64,000 bases of DNA from Ruminococcus sp. Its GTDB lineage: Bacteria; Bacillota; Clostridia; Oscillospirales; Ruminococcaceae. The notes below the pieces were generated by a model that saw nothing but the letters and a program-made list of their open reading frames with translations, ran no database searches and had not been told where the DNA came from. Position 1 is the first letter of the stretch. Every line of letters begins with the position of its first letter. Of this stretch, positions 54,781 to 63,344 are shown in pieces. The DNA is taken from assembly GCA_017622925.1 (NCBI GenBank), contig JAGAQC010000074.1, forward strand, positions 1 to 64,000, read 5' to 3'. A program made the translations under genes and the position numbers.

Positions 54781-55010
54781 CACTCTCCGCAATTTAAGCA
54801 GGGGGACTCTGTCCCCCTGACCCCCTGCCAAAGGGGTGACCCCTTTGGAATCTCAGTTGTCGTAAATTCACCTGTATAAAGCCGCCTTATTTACTTGTAA
54901 ATTTAAGTTCGCATGGCTTTATACAGGAGAATTTACGATATTGGGTTCTAAGAGTTACCTCTTTAACAAAGAGTAAAGGGTAACAAAATCCTCTTAAATT
55001 GTTGACAGTG
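54781..55010. mobile_element. MITE-like element, family R2 copy 4, with 10-bp TSD
   Basis: 230 bp starting CACTCTCCGCAATTTAAG and ending CTTAAATTGTTGACAGTG. Flanked by perfect copies of GAAAAATAAT (54771-54780 and 55011-55020). The left copy includes the xylanase stop codon. Interior hairpin GTATAAAGCC/GGCTTTATAC. Confidence 0.92.
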
Positions 55011-55030
55011 GAAAAATAATATTTAATAAA

Positions 55031-55063
55031 AATCGTTGCAGTACCAATAATACTGCAACGATT
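55031..55063. terminator. Bidirectional terminator
   Basis: AATCGTTGCAGTA/TACTGCAACGATT, a 13-bp perfect stem with a seven-base loop, flanked by A- and T-runs. It serves xylA on the minus strand and the xylanase on the plus strand. Confidence 0.9.
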
Positions 55064-55079
55064 TTTTGAGATATAGAAC

Positions 55080-56402
55080 TTAAAGTCCGAACATAACGTT
55101 ATTAACGATAGCTTCAAGCATTTCCTGTCTGCCGCTGGTGAGCGAGTCGGTCACTTCGCCCTTTTCAAGAGCGTACTTTTCAAGCTCGGCAAATCCGACC
55201 TTACCGTCGATGATGTCCTTGCCGATACCCGTATTCCACGAAGAATAGCGTTCCTCAACGAACTTGTCTATTCTGCCGTCCTCGATGAGCTTAACTGCAA
55301 TGCGAAGTCCGAGCGCGAACGTGTCCATACCTGCGATGTAGCTGTGGAAAATGTCCTCGGGAGTAAACGAACCTCTCCTTGCCTTTGAATCGAAGTTCAG
55401 ACCGCCGTTGGTGAATCCGCCTGCTTTCAGCACCTCGTACATGCACATAGCCGCTTCGTATACGTTCGTGGGGAACTGGTCTGTATCCCAACCGAGAAGC
55501 GTATCGCCCTGATTTGCGTCTATCGAGCCGAAAGCTCCGTTTTCACGGGCAACTCTCAGTTCGTGCTGGAATGTGTGCTGCGCCAACGTTGCGTGGTTTG
55601 CCTCGATGTTCATTTTGAAATCTTTTTCAAGACCGTATTTTCTCAGGAATCCCAGCACTGTTGCGGTATCGAAGTCGTACTGATGCTTTGTAGGCTCTTT
55701 CGGCTTAGGCTCAATGTAGAAATCGCCCGTGTAGCCGATAGAACGCGCGTACTCGACAGCCATTTTCATAAGACGAGCCATGTTGTCAAGCTCCAGTCCC
55801 ATGTTGGTGTTGAGAAGCGTTTCGTAACCCTCGCGTCCGCCCCAGAAAACGTAGCCCTGACCGCCTAATTTCACAGTCGAGTCGATAGCCTTTTTTATCT
55901 GAGCTGCCGTATACGCAAAAACGTCGGCAGAGGGGGACGTTCCTGCGCCGTGCATATAACGGGGGTGGTCGAAGCATTTTGCAGTACCCCAAAGGCATTT
56001 TATACCTGTCTGAGCCTGTTTTTCCTTGATGTAGTCGGTCACCTCGTCAAGCTTTGCGTTGGACTCGGCAAGCGTTCCGTACTCGGGGGAGAGGTCGCGG
56101 TCGTGGAAGCAGAAATATCCGATAGACAGCTTTTCCATGATCTCGAAAGCGGCGTCAACCTTTGCTTTTGCGCGAGCCGTAGGGTCAGTTTCGCCCCATG
56201 ACTTGTCGGCAGTACCGCAGCCGAACATGTCTGTACCGTCGCCGCCCATTGTGTGCCACCATGAAAGGGCGAATTTGAGATGTTCTTTCATGGTCTTTCC
56301 TGCGATCACCTCATCGGGAGCGTAGTACTTGAACGAGAGAGGGTTGCTGGAATTTTTTCCCTCGTAGGGAATTTTGCCGATGTTGCTGAAATATTCTTTC
56401 AT
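55080..56402 (-). CDS. xylA: Xylose isomerase
   Basis: 440 residues, class II length. Active-site His in [10 protein letters not shown], metal ligands in [35 protein letters not shown] and [19 protein letters not shown]. It converts D-xylose to D-xylulose in the cytoplasm. ATG 56402 follows CGGAGGTTATT. It faces the xylanase gene; no kinase (xylB) is seen in the window. A TATAAT box at 56494-56499 on the minus strand may be its promoter. Confidence 0.97.
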   Translation of the reverse strand: MKEYFSNIGKIPYEGKNSSNPLSFKYYAPDEVIAGKTMKEHLKFALSWWHTMGGDGTDMFGCGTADKSWGETDPTARAKAKVDAAFEIMEKLSIGYFCFHDRDLSPEYGTLAESNAKLDEVTDYIKEKQAQTGIKCLWGTAKCFDHPRYMHGAGTSPSADVFAYTAAQIKKAIDSTVKLGGQGYVFWGGREGYETLLNTNMGLELDNMARLMKMAVEYARSIGYTGDFYIEPKPKEPTKHQYDFDTATVLGFLRKYGLEKDFKMNIEANHATLAQHTFQHELRVARENGAFGSIDANQGDTLLGWDTDQFPTNVYEAAMCMYEVLKAGGFTNGGLNFDSKARRGSFTPEDIFHSYIAGMDTFALGLRIAVKLIEDGRIDKFVEERYSSWNTGIGKDIIDGKVGFAELEKYALEKGEVTDSLTSGRQEMLEAIVNNVMFGL

Positions 56403-56584
56403 AATAACCTCCGAAAAAATTATTTTATCTATTATCACTGTCTCGCTTGGATTGCAGACAGTGGGTAAACCATATCTGATAACAACTAAATTATAGCATT
56501 CTTGTCAGGAAATGACTAATCAAATCTTGCTTTTTATGAAACGTAATTTGCGGAAATTTTAATAAACTGTTAAGAGGAACTGTC

Positions 56585-57451
56585 TCAATTATTGTCGGAG
56601 TTTTTGAAAAGCTTTCTGAACTCCGAGGGCGTGCAGTTTTTGTGAGCTTTAAAGATTCTGTTGAACGTCGTTATACTGGAAAATCCCGAACGCATAGCGA
56701 TGTCTGTAATGGAAATATCGGGGTCGCAGAGAAGCTGTTCAGCCATTTTTATGCGCTTGCAGCTTATGTATTGAATGCAGGACATGTTGTTATACTTTTT
56801 AAAAAGGCGTGAAAAATGGAATTTGCTGTACCCTGCGATCGCCGCCAGCGTGTCAAGGGAAAGCTCCTCGGTGAAGTTGTGATTTATGTAGTTCATAACG
56901 AATTTCAGTTTCATGCTGTCGTCGGAGCTGAGTTCGCCGTCCTCGGGAGCGTCGCCCGTCTGTCGGAGCTGAGCCTCACGCACGGCGGTGAGAATGCTGA
57001 GGAGGTTCATATAAATTCGAGCGTCGGAAACGGGCGACTTTGAATAGTAGTCGGAATAGATGTCGAGAATGCCTTTTCGGGCTATCAGGTAAAGCTCCCT
57101 GTCAGGTTCGGGAGTGATGTAAACTGCGGAGCTGAACACAGGCAGCAGTGAGTCGAGGATAACGTTTCCGCCGAGCTGAGTATTGTCGCATTGAAAAATA
57201 ATGCGCCGTCCCTCTCTTGCCGGCATTGAGTGAAGCTCGCCCGGCGGAATTATGAGAATTTCCTTTTCTTTCAGCACATATTCCCTGTCGCCGGAAATAA
57301 CGGAAAAATCGTTTGTGAGGGGGATAATTATTTCGACCGCATTGTGCCAGTGAGTGGGATACGCTTCTGTTTCGTCGTTGTCATAAAGCATAACGACGCG
57401 TTTGTTCTCGTATTCGACGGTCTCGTACACGCCTGTTAAATTTTTTATCAT
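56585..57451 (-). CDS. AraC-family transcriptional regulator
   Basis: 288 residues. An N-terminal cupin-like sugar-sensing domain (HWHNAVEIIIPL, LIIPPGELHSMPAREGRR) and a C-terminal AraC HTH pair (YSKFHFSRLFKKYNNMSCIQY and FSSITTFNRIFKAHKNCTPSEF). It is divergent from the GH3/ABC operon and next to xylA, so it is the obvious candidate regulator of xylan use. ATG 57451 follows GAAGGTGAATAAA. Confidence 0.93.
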   Translation of the reverse strand: MIKNLTGVYETVEYENKRVVMLYDNDETEAYPTHWHNAVEIIIPLTNDFSVISGDREYVLKEKEILIIPPGELHSMPAREGRRIIFQCDNTQLGGNVILDSLLPVFSSAVYITPEPDRELYLIARKGILDIYSDYYSKSPVSDARIYMNLLSILTAVREAQLRQTGDAPEDGELSSDDSMKLKFVMNYINHNFTEELSLDTLAAIAGYSKFHFSRLFKKYNNMSCIQYISCKRIKMAEQLLCDPDISITDIAMRSGFSSITTFNRIFKAHKNCTPSEFRKLFKNSDNN

Positions 57452-57588
57452 TTTATTCACCTTCTTGAAAGATATATTTTGCAAGGGGAAAGTCGTTTCT
57501 TACATCTAAATTATACACCAAAGTGATATAATTTGTAAATAGTGTTTGAATAATTTGTGAAAATTCAGCAATTCATGACCGAAGCACC

Positions 57589-57599
57589 GCAATTTTTGG
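57589..57599 (-). promoter_or_regulatory. Third copy of the CCAAAAATTGC motif
   Basis: The exact inverse of the 11-mer found twice in front of the xylanase gene. It lies in the intergenic region between the AraC regulator and the GH3/ABC operon. Confidence 0.5.
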
Positions 57600-57657
57600 T
57601 TAGTGAAGTTGTTCAAAAAGATATATAATTAATTCATAACATAGATAACAGTACAAA

Positions 57658-57728
57658 ATAGACTTTTTCGGAAGCTGCTTTTCAGCTATTGAGGAGGTCT
57701 AATGAAGAAGGTATACGAATGGCAGTAA
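57658..57728 (+). promoter_or_regulatory. SD-trapping hairpin and 8-codon leader ORF
   Basis: TAGACTTTTTC pairs with GAGGAGGTCTA (three G-U pairs), extended by AGCTG/CAGCT, hiding a strong GAGGAGG site. That site serves a short frame, ATG 57702 to TAA 57728 (MKKVYEWQ), which overlaps the ATG of the next gene (57719). The arms resemble the family C MITE ends, so this may be an internally deleted element. Confidence 0.5.
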
Positions 57729-58585
57729 AGTTTTCTGAAATAAATTACGGCGGATTTGGCAACTGCGTCTGCCTTGAGAACGGCACGGTAAAGCTCATAG
57801 CTACCGCCGACGTCGGACCGAGGATAGTTTATTTCGGGTTTATCGACGGCGAAAATATTCTTTTTGAGGATATTGACCGAAATTTCTACGAGATAAACCG
57901 AGGCTACGGAGTATGGTACGCTTACGGCGGACACAGGATCTGGACGGCTCCCGAGACTATGCCTGAAACTTATCTTCCCGATAATTCGGGGGTCACGGTC
58001 GGATTTAGCGATAATGTGCTGACCATGACATCTCCAATGACAATTTTTGGGAAGAAAATAAGCATGGAAATAACCATGGACGAGGGCAGCGGCGCTGTAA
58101 TAGTCAACAAAATTGAAAACTGCTCGGGAAAGCCTGCGGTGTTTGCGCCGTGGTCTATCACGGGACTTGCGGCAGGGGGTACGGAGTATGTTCCGCTTTG
58201 CAGCGAGGATAACGGATTTCTCCCGAACAGGGCAATGGCGTTATGGAGCTATTCGGACGTTCATGACAAGCGATTTGAGCTTACGGACAAATATGCCGCT
58301 CTGCACCATGACCCAAAGACCGAAAAGCCGTTCAAAGTCGGCTTTAACGTAACAGACGGATATGTGGAGTACAAAAGAAACAAACAGACATTGAGGGTGA
58401 CATTCGACGGTTATAAAAAAGCTGAATATCCCGATTTCTGCTGCAATTTCGAGACATATGCCAACGGCTTGTTTCTCGAATGCGAAATATTGGGGGAAAT
58501 GAGAGCCTACGAATCGGGCGAGACTGCGGAGATCCGTGAAAAATGGGAACTTCTCCACAATACCGAACAGGCTCGGAGCGAATAA
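57719..58585 (+). CDS. Uncharacterised, possible galactose-mutarotase-fold protein
   Basis: 288 residues, cytoplasmic. The beginning (MAVKFSEINYGGFGNCVCLEN) and YAYGGHRIWTAPETMPETYLPDN look like a beta-sandwich sugar-binding protein of the DUF4380 or aldose-epimerase type, but I do not recognise the family for certain. It is the first full gene of the GH3/ABC operon and overlaps the leader ORF. The start follows AAGAAGGTATACGA. It may act on a sugar imported by the operon; this is inferred. Confidence 0.6.
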   Translation: MAVKFSEINYGGFGNCVCLENGTVKLIATADVGPRIVYFGFIDGENILFEDIDRNFYEINRGYGVWYAYGGHRIWTAPETMPETYLPDNSGVTVGFSDNVLTMTSPMTIFGKKISMEITMDEGSGAVIVNKIENCSGKPAVFAPWSITGLAAGGTEYVPLCSEDNGFLPNRAMALWSYSDVHDKRFELTDKYAALHHDPKTEKPFKVGFNVTDGYVEYKRNKQTLRVTFDGYKKAEYPDFCCNFETYANGLFLECEILGEMRAYESGETAEIREKWELLHNTEQARSE

Positions 58586-58610
58586 TGTTGTTCAGCGACA
58601 GGAGGACATA

Positions 58611-60695
58611 GTGGAAAAGTACAAAAACGAAGAATTGACCCCGCAGGAAAGGGCGGAGGCTATAGTCGAAAGGCTTACCGTTGAGGAGGCGGCGTCCCAG
58701 TTGAAATACGACGCGCCGTCCGTTGAAGCTCTCGGTATTCCCTCGTATAACTGGTGGAGCGAGGGACTTCACGGTGTAGCCCGAGCAGGGGTGGCGACCA
58801 TGTTTCCCCAATCTATCGGATTGGCGGCGATGTTTGACGAGGAGCTTCTGAAAAAGGCGGCGGACATTATTTCCGATGAAGCAAGGGCGAAATACAACGA
58901 ATATTCCGCTCACGGCGACAGGGATATTTTCAAGGGACTAACGCTTTGGTCGCCGAATATCAACATTTTCAGAGACCCTCGCTGGGGCAGGGGACAGGAG
59001 ACTTTCGGCGAAGACCCCTACCTTACGGCGCGTCTCGGAGTAGCCTTTACAAAGGGACTTCAAGGAAACGGCAAGGTTCTGAAAACAGCCGCATGCGCAA
59101 AGCATCTTGCGGCACACAGCGGTCCTGAAGCACTGCGCCATGAGTTTGACGCGGAAGTTTCGGAAAAGGACATGGCGGAGACTTATCTTCCCGCTTTCGA
59201 GGCTCTTGTGAAAGAGGCGAAAGTCGAAAGCGTAATGGGCGCGTATAACAGAGTTCTCGGCGAACCTGCCTGCGCCAGCGGAATGCTCATGAAAAAGCTT
59301 GAAGAATGGGGATTTGACGGTCATTTTGTTTCCGACTGCTGGGCGTTGAAGGATTTCCATACGAATCATAAGGTAACGAAGTCCGCTCCCGAGTCGGCGG
59401 CAATGGCTCTTAAAGCAGGCTGCGACCTGAACTGCGGAAGTACCTACATTCATCTTCTGATAGCTCTTGAACAGGGACTTATTACCGAGGAGGATATACG
59501 AAAAGCCTGCGTAAAGCTCATGAGAACGAGAGTTCGGCTCGGTATGTTCGACAAGGAAACGGAATTTGACAAGCTCGACAGCAGCATAGTCTCTTGTGAC
59601 GAGCATAAAAACGTTTCCCTTGAATGCGCAAGACGTTCAATGGTACTGCTGAAAAACAACGGCATTCTTCCCCTCGATAAGTCGAAGCTGAAAACTATCG
59701 GCGTTATCGGACCGAATGCGGACAGCAGGGCGGCTCTCGAGGGCAACTACAACGGCACGGCAGACAGGTATATCACGTTCCTCGAGGGAATTCAGGACGA
59801 ATTTGAGGGCAGGGTGATGTATTCTCAGGGCAGCCATTTGTACAAGGACAGAGTTATGGGACTTGCGATGGCTGACGACCGTATCGCCGAAGCTGAAATA
59901 GTTGCCGAGCATTCGGACGTTGTTATCCTCTGCGTAGGACTTGACGCAGGTATCGAGGGCGAGGAGGGAGACACGAGCAACGAGTTTTCCTCGGGAGACA
60001 AAAAAGACCTGAGACTTCCCGAACCTCAGCGTAAGCTTGTAAAGGCGGTCATGAGCAAAGGAAAGCCAGTAATTATCGTAGCGGCTGTGGGAAGCGCAAT
60101 AAATACCGAAACCGACTGCGACGCTCTTATACACGCATGGTATCCGGGACAAAGCGGCGGAAAAGCGTTGGCGGAAATACTTTTCGGCAAGGTATCGCCC
60201 TCGGGAAAGCTGCCCGTGACGTTTTACGAAAACGCCGACAAGCTGCCCGATTTCGAGGATTACAGCATGAAGAACCGCACCTACCGCTATGTTGAAAACG
60301 GCGAGAACGTTCTTTATCCCTTTGGCTACGGTCTTACTTATTCAAAGGTAAAGTGTTCGGGTCTGAAATTTAACGGCGGAACGGCGGAGGTCACTGTAAC
60401 GAACGAGGGCGACTTTGACGTTGAGGACGTTGTACAGCTCTATATCAAGGGGTACAGCGAAAATGCCGTACCGAATCACAGCCTTTGCGGTTTCAGGAGA
60501 GTTTCTCTGAAACGTGGCGAAAGCAAAACAGTTTCGCTGAAAATTGCCGATTCTGCGTTTGAATCGGTAAACGAGAAAGGCGAAAGGGTGCGCGAGGGAA
60601 AACGCTTCACGCTTTACTGCGGAACTTCCCAGCCCGACGCTTTAAGCGAAAAATTAACGGGAAGCAAATGCGTTTCCGTAGAAATAGTATTATAA
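58611..60695 (+). CDS. GH3 beta-glycosidase (beta-xylosidase/glucosidase type)
   Basis: 694 residues. An (alpha/beta)8 N-terminal domain with nucleophile Asp242 in FVSDCW, then an alpha/beta sandwich (GGKALAEILFGKVSPSGKLP, VTFYE) and a fibronectin III-like C-terminal domain. No signal peptide, so it cleaves imported xylo- or cello-oligosaccharides in the cytoplasm. GTG 58611 follows AGGAGGACATA; the longer frame overlaps the preceding gene. Specificity cannot be read off the sequence. Confidence 0.92.
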   Translation: MEKYKNEELTPQERAEAIVERLTVEEAASQLKYDAPSVEALGIPSYNWWSEGLHGVARAGVATMFPQSIGLAAMFDEELLKKAADIISDEARAKYNEYSAHGDRDIFKGLTLWSPNINIFRDPRWGRGQETFGEDPYLTARLGVAFTKGLQGNGKVLKTAACAKHLAAHSGPEALRHEFDAEVSEKDMAETYLPAFEALVKEAKVESVMGAYNRVLGEPACASGMLMKKLEEWGFDGHFVSDCWALKDFHTNHKVTKSAPESAAMALKAGCDLNCGSTYIHLLIALEQGLITEEDIRKACVKLMRTRVRLGMFDKETEFDKLDSSIVSCDEHKNVSLECARRSMVLLKNNGILPLDKSKLKTIGVIGPNADSRAALEGNYNGTADRYITFLEGIQDEFEGRVMYSQGSHLYKDRVMGLAMADDRIAEAEIVAEHSDVVILCVGLDAGIEGEEGDTSNEFSSGDKKDLRLPEPQRKLVKAVMSKGKPVIIVAAVGSAINTETDCDALIHAWYPGQSGGKALAEILFGKVSPSGKLPVTFYENADKLPDFEDYSMKNRTYRYVENGENVLYPFGYGLTYSKVKCSGLKFNGGTAEVTVTNEGDFDVEDVVQLYIKGYSENAVPNHSLCGFRRVSLKRGESKTVSLKIADSAFESVNEKGERVREGKRFTLYCGTSQPDALSEKLTGSKCVSVEIVL

Positions 60696-60725
60696 ACATT
60701 TAATTAAATTTATGGAGGTTTTATT

Positions 60726-62102
60726 ATGAAAAAGGTTTTATCCACTATCGCTGCAATGGCGATGCTCGTGTCAATGGCAGCATGCGGAAACGACAGCGGT
60801 TCAAGCGCTGACGGCGGCGGCAGCAGCAGCTCAGGTAAGGGCGGCAAGGAAACTATAAACGTTTGGGCGTTTACAGACGAAGTTCCCGGAATGATAAAGA
60901 AGTACATCGAGCTTCACCCCGAATTTGGAGAGAAGTACACTATCAAGGAAACTATTATCCCTACAACGGACGGCAACTATCAGCCTGCTCTCGATCAGGC
61001 TTTGTCGGCAGGCGGAAAAGACGCTCCCGATATTTACTGCGCAGAAGCGGCTTTCGTTCTGAAATATACGCAGGGCGCGGCTTCACAGTACGCAGCCGCA
61101 TACAAGGATCTTGGAATTGACGTTGACAACGAGATAAATGCTGCGGACATTGCTCAGTATTCCGTAGACATCGGTACAAATCCCTCGGGCGATGTAGTAG
61201 GACTCGGCTATCAGGCTACAGGCGGCGCGTTTATCTATCGCCGTTCTATTGCAAAGGACGTTTTCGGAACGGACGATCCGGCTGCTATCCAGAGCGAGAT
61301 AGGTCCCGGCTGGGATAAATTCTACGATGCAGCCGAGGAGCTGAAAGGCAGCGGCTACGGTATAGTTTCGGGTGACGGCGATATTTGGCACGCTGTTGAA
61401 AACAGCTCCGATCAGGGCTGGATAGTTGACAACAAGCTTCATATCGACCCCAAGAGAGAGGAATTCCTCGACCTGTCCATGTCTCTTATGGATAACGGTT
61501 ACCACAACGATACCGAGGACTGGGGCGACGCATGGTTTGCCGATATGAAAGGCGAGGGCGCAAAGGGCATATTCGGATTCTTCGGACCTGCATGGCTCAT
61601 CAACTATACAATGGCTGACAACTGCGGCGGAAAGGCAGTCGGAGAGGGAACATACGGCGATTGGGCAGTATGCGAACCGCCTGTAGGCTTCTTCTGGGGC
61701 GGCACATGGCTTCTTGCAAATAAGGACACCGAACAGAAAGAGGGCGTAGGAGAGCTTATCGACTGGATAACACTTGACTGCTCGGAGAACGGATTGCAGT
61801 ATATGTGGGCGAATGGCACATACAATCCCGACAAGCCTACCAAGGATTGCGTAGCTTCGGGAACAGTAATGAAAATGTCCGACGGTACTGTAGATTTCCT
61901 CGGCGGACAGAATATGTTCGACGTATTCGTACCTGCTAACGAGTACGCAAACGGAAAGAACCTTACGCAGTACGACGAATCCATAAATATTCTCTGGAGA
62001 GATCAGGTTCGTATGTACACTTCGGGACAGAAGTCACGCGAGGACGCTCTTGAGGACTTCAAGCGTCAGGTATCCGATAACCTTGCTATCGAAGCAGAAT
62101 AA
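60726..62102 (+). CDS. ABC sugar-binding lipoprotein
   Basis: 458 residues. Signal peptide with lipobox SMAAC (Cys near residue 20), then a Gly/Ser-rich spacer and an extracellular solute-binding fold (family 1-like; INVWAFTDEVPGMIKKYIE, ALSAGGKDAPDIYCAEAAFV). It captures oligosaccharide for the two permeases downstream. GGAGG lies about ten bases upstream of the ATG. An R2 MITE separates it from the permease genes. Confidence 0.92.
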   Translation: MKKVLSTIAAMAMLVSMAACGNDSGSSADGGGSSSSGKGGKETINVWAFTDEVPGMIKKYIELHPEFGEKYTIKETIIPTTDGNYQPALDQALSAGGKDAPDIYCAEAAFVLKYTQGAASQYAAAYKDLGIDVDNEINAADIAQYSVDIGTNPSGDVVGLGYQATGGAFIYRRSIAKDVFGTDDPAAIQSEIGPGWDKFYDAAEELKGSGYGIVSGDGDIWHAVENSSDQGWIVDNKLHIDPKREEFLDLSMSLMDNGYHNDTEDWGDAWFADMKGEGAKGIFGFFGPAWLINYTMADNCGGKAVGEGTYGDWAVCEPPVGFFWGGTWLLANKDTEQKEGVGELIDWITLDCSENGLQYMWANGTYNPDKPTKDCVASGTVMKMSDGTVDFLGGQNMFDVFVPANEYANGKNLTQYDESINILWRDQVRMYTSGQKSREDALEDFKRQVSDNLAIEAE

Positions 62103-62118
62103 TTTATACTTCTGAAAT

Positions 62119-62343
62119 CACTGTCTGCAACTTAAGCGGGGGACGCTGTCCCCCACACCCCCTGCCAAAGGGGTGACCCCTTTGGAATCTCTGTTGTCGT
62201 GAATTGGACTGTAGCAATCCCCAAATTAACGATATGCTGTTAGTCTCCATGATTGCCACAGTCCAATTCACGAGAATGGACGCCAAGAGTTACCTCTTTA
62301 ACAGAAAATACAGGAAACAATATCCGCTAAGTTGTGGATAGTG
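62119..62343. mobile_element. MITE-like element, family R2 copy 5, with partial TSD
   Basis: 225 bp from CACTGTCTGCAACTTAAG to CTAAGTTGTGGATAGTG. Flanks CTTCTGAAAT (62109-62118) and CTTCTGATGG (62344-62353) share seven leading bases, a decayed target duplication. It lies inside the ABC transporter operon. Confidence 0.82.
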
Positions 62344-62372
62344 CTTCTGATGGTAAAAGGAGTGTGACAAAA

Positions 62373-63344
62373 TTGAAAAAACCATTAAAGGGCATCAGCT
62401 ATGCGAAATGGGGATATATTTTCAGTATACCGTTTATGCTTATATTCCTTATTTTTTCGCTGTACCCGACTATATACACCGCAGTACTGGGCTTTACGGA
62501 CTGTGTGGGACTGAACAACAGTGAGTGGCATTTTCTTGACGATCCGCTTACCAATTTTGATTCAGTAATTCATAACAAGTCCTTTACAACGTCCCTGCGG
62601 AATACTGTGGTTATCTGGATGATGAACTTCATTCCGCAGATAACGATAGCGCTTTTGCTTACGGCGTGGTTTACCTCTCACCACAACGAAATAAAGGGAA
62701 AAGGCTTTTTTAAGGTAGTTTTCTACATGCCGAATATCATAACGGCTGCGTCCGTAGCGATACTTTTCAACGCTCTTTTCAGCTATCCCGTAGGACCTGT
62801 AAACGATATTCTTGTATCGTGGGGAATACGTGACGAGTCGTACAACTTCTTTGTAGACGGCTTTGCTTCAAAGTGTATCGTGGCGTTTATCCAGTTCCTT
62901 ACATGGTACGGAAACACTATGATAGTGCTTATTTCGGGCGTACTCGGCATCAGTCCCGACATTTACGAGGCGGCGGAGATCGACGGCGCAAACGGCGTTC
63001 AGACGTTCTTTAGAATAACTATCCCGAATCTTAAAACAGTTCTTCTGTATACGCTTATAACAAGCCTTGTAGGCGGACTTAATATGTACGACATTCCCAA
63101 GCTTTTCCTGAACGGAGGACCCGATAACGCAACGCTGACGACCAGCGTATTCATCTACAATCAGGCATTCAGCGGAAGTTATCTGTTTAACAGAGCTGCG
63201 GCGGCAAGCATGATAATGTTTGCGATAATAGCGGTATGTTCGGCGGTATTGTTCTATGTAATGCGTGATAAGGACGAAGTCAAGCTGCAAAAGGAAGCTC
63301 GTAAGGCGAAACGTGACACAAAAAGAAAAGGGGGTATGTGGTAA
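62373..63344 (+). CDS. ABC sugar permease (MalF-type)
   Basis: 323 residues with six membrane segments. EAA loop in EAAEIDGANGVQTFFRITIP. TTG start at 62373, preceded by AAAGGAG at about 11 bases. The GTG in frame at 62334 lies in the MITE end and has no site. It forms the translocation pore with the next permease. No ATPase is encoded in view, so a shared MsiK-like ATPase is expected. Confidence 0.9.
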   Translation: MKKPLKGISYAKWGYIFSIPFMLIFLIFSLYPTIYTAVLGFTDCVGLNNSEWHFLDDPLTNFDSVIHNKSFTTSLRNTVVIWMMNFIPQITIALLLTAWFTSHHNEIKGKGFFKVVFYMPNIITAASVAILFNALFSYPVGPVNDILVSWGIRDESYNFFVDGFASKCIVAFIQFLTWYGNTMIVLISGVLGISPDIYEAAEIDGANGVQTFFRITIPNLKTVLLYTLITSLVGGLNMYDIPKLFLNGGPDNATLTTSVFIYNQAFSGSYLFNRAAAASMIMFAIIAVCSAVLFYVMRDKDEVKLQKEARKAKRDTKRKGGMW

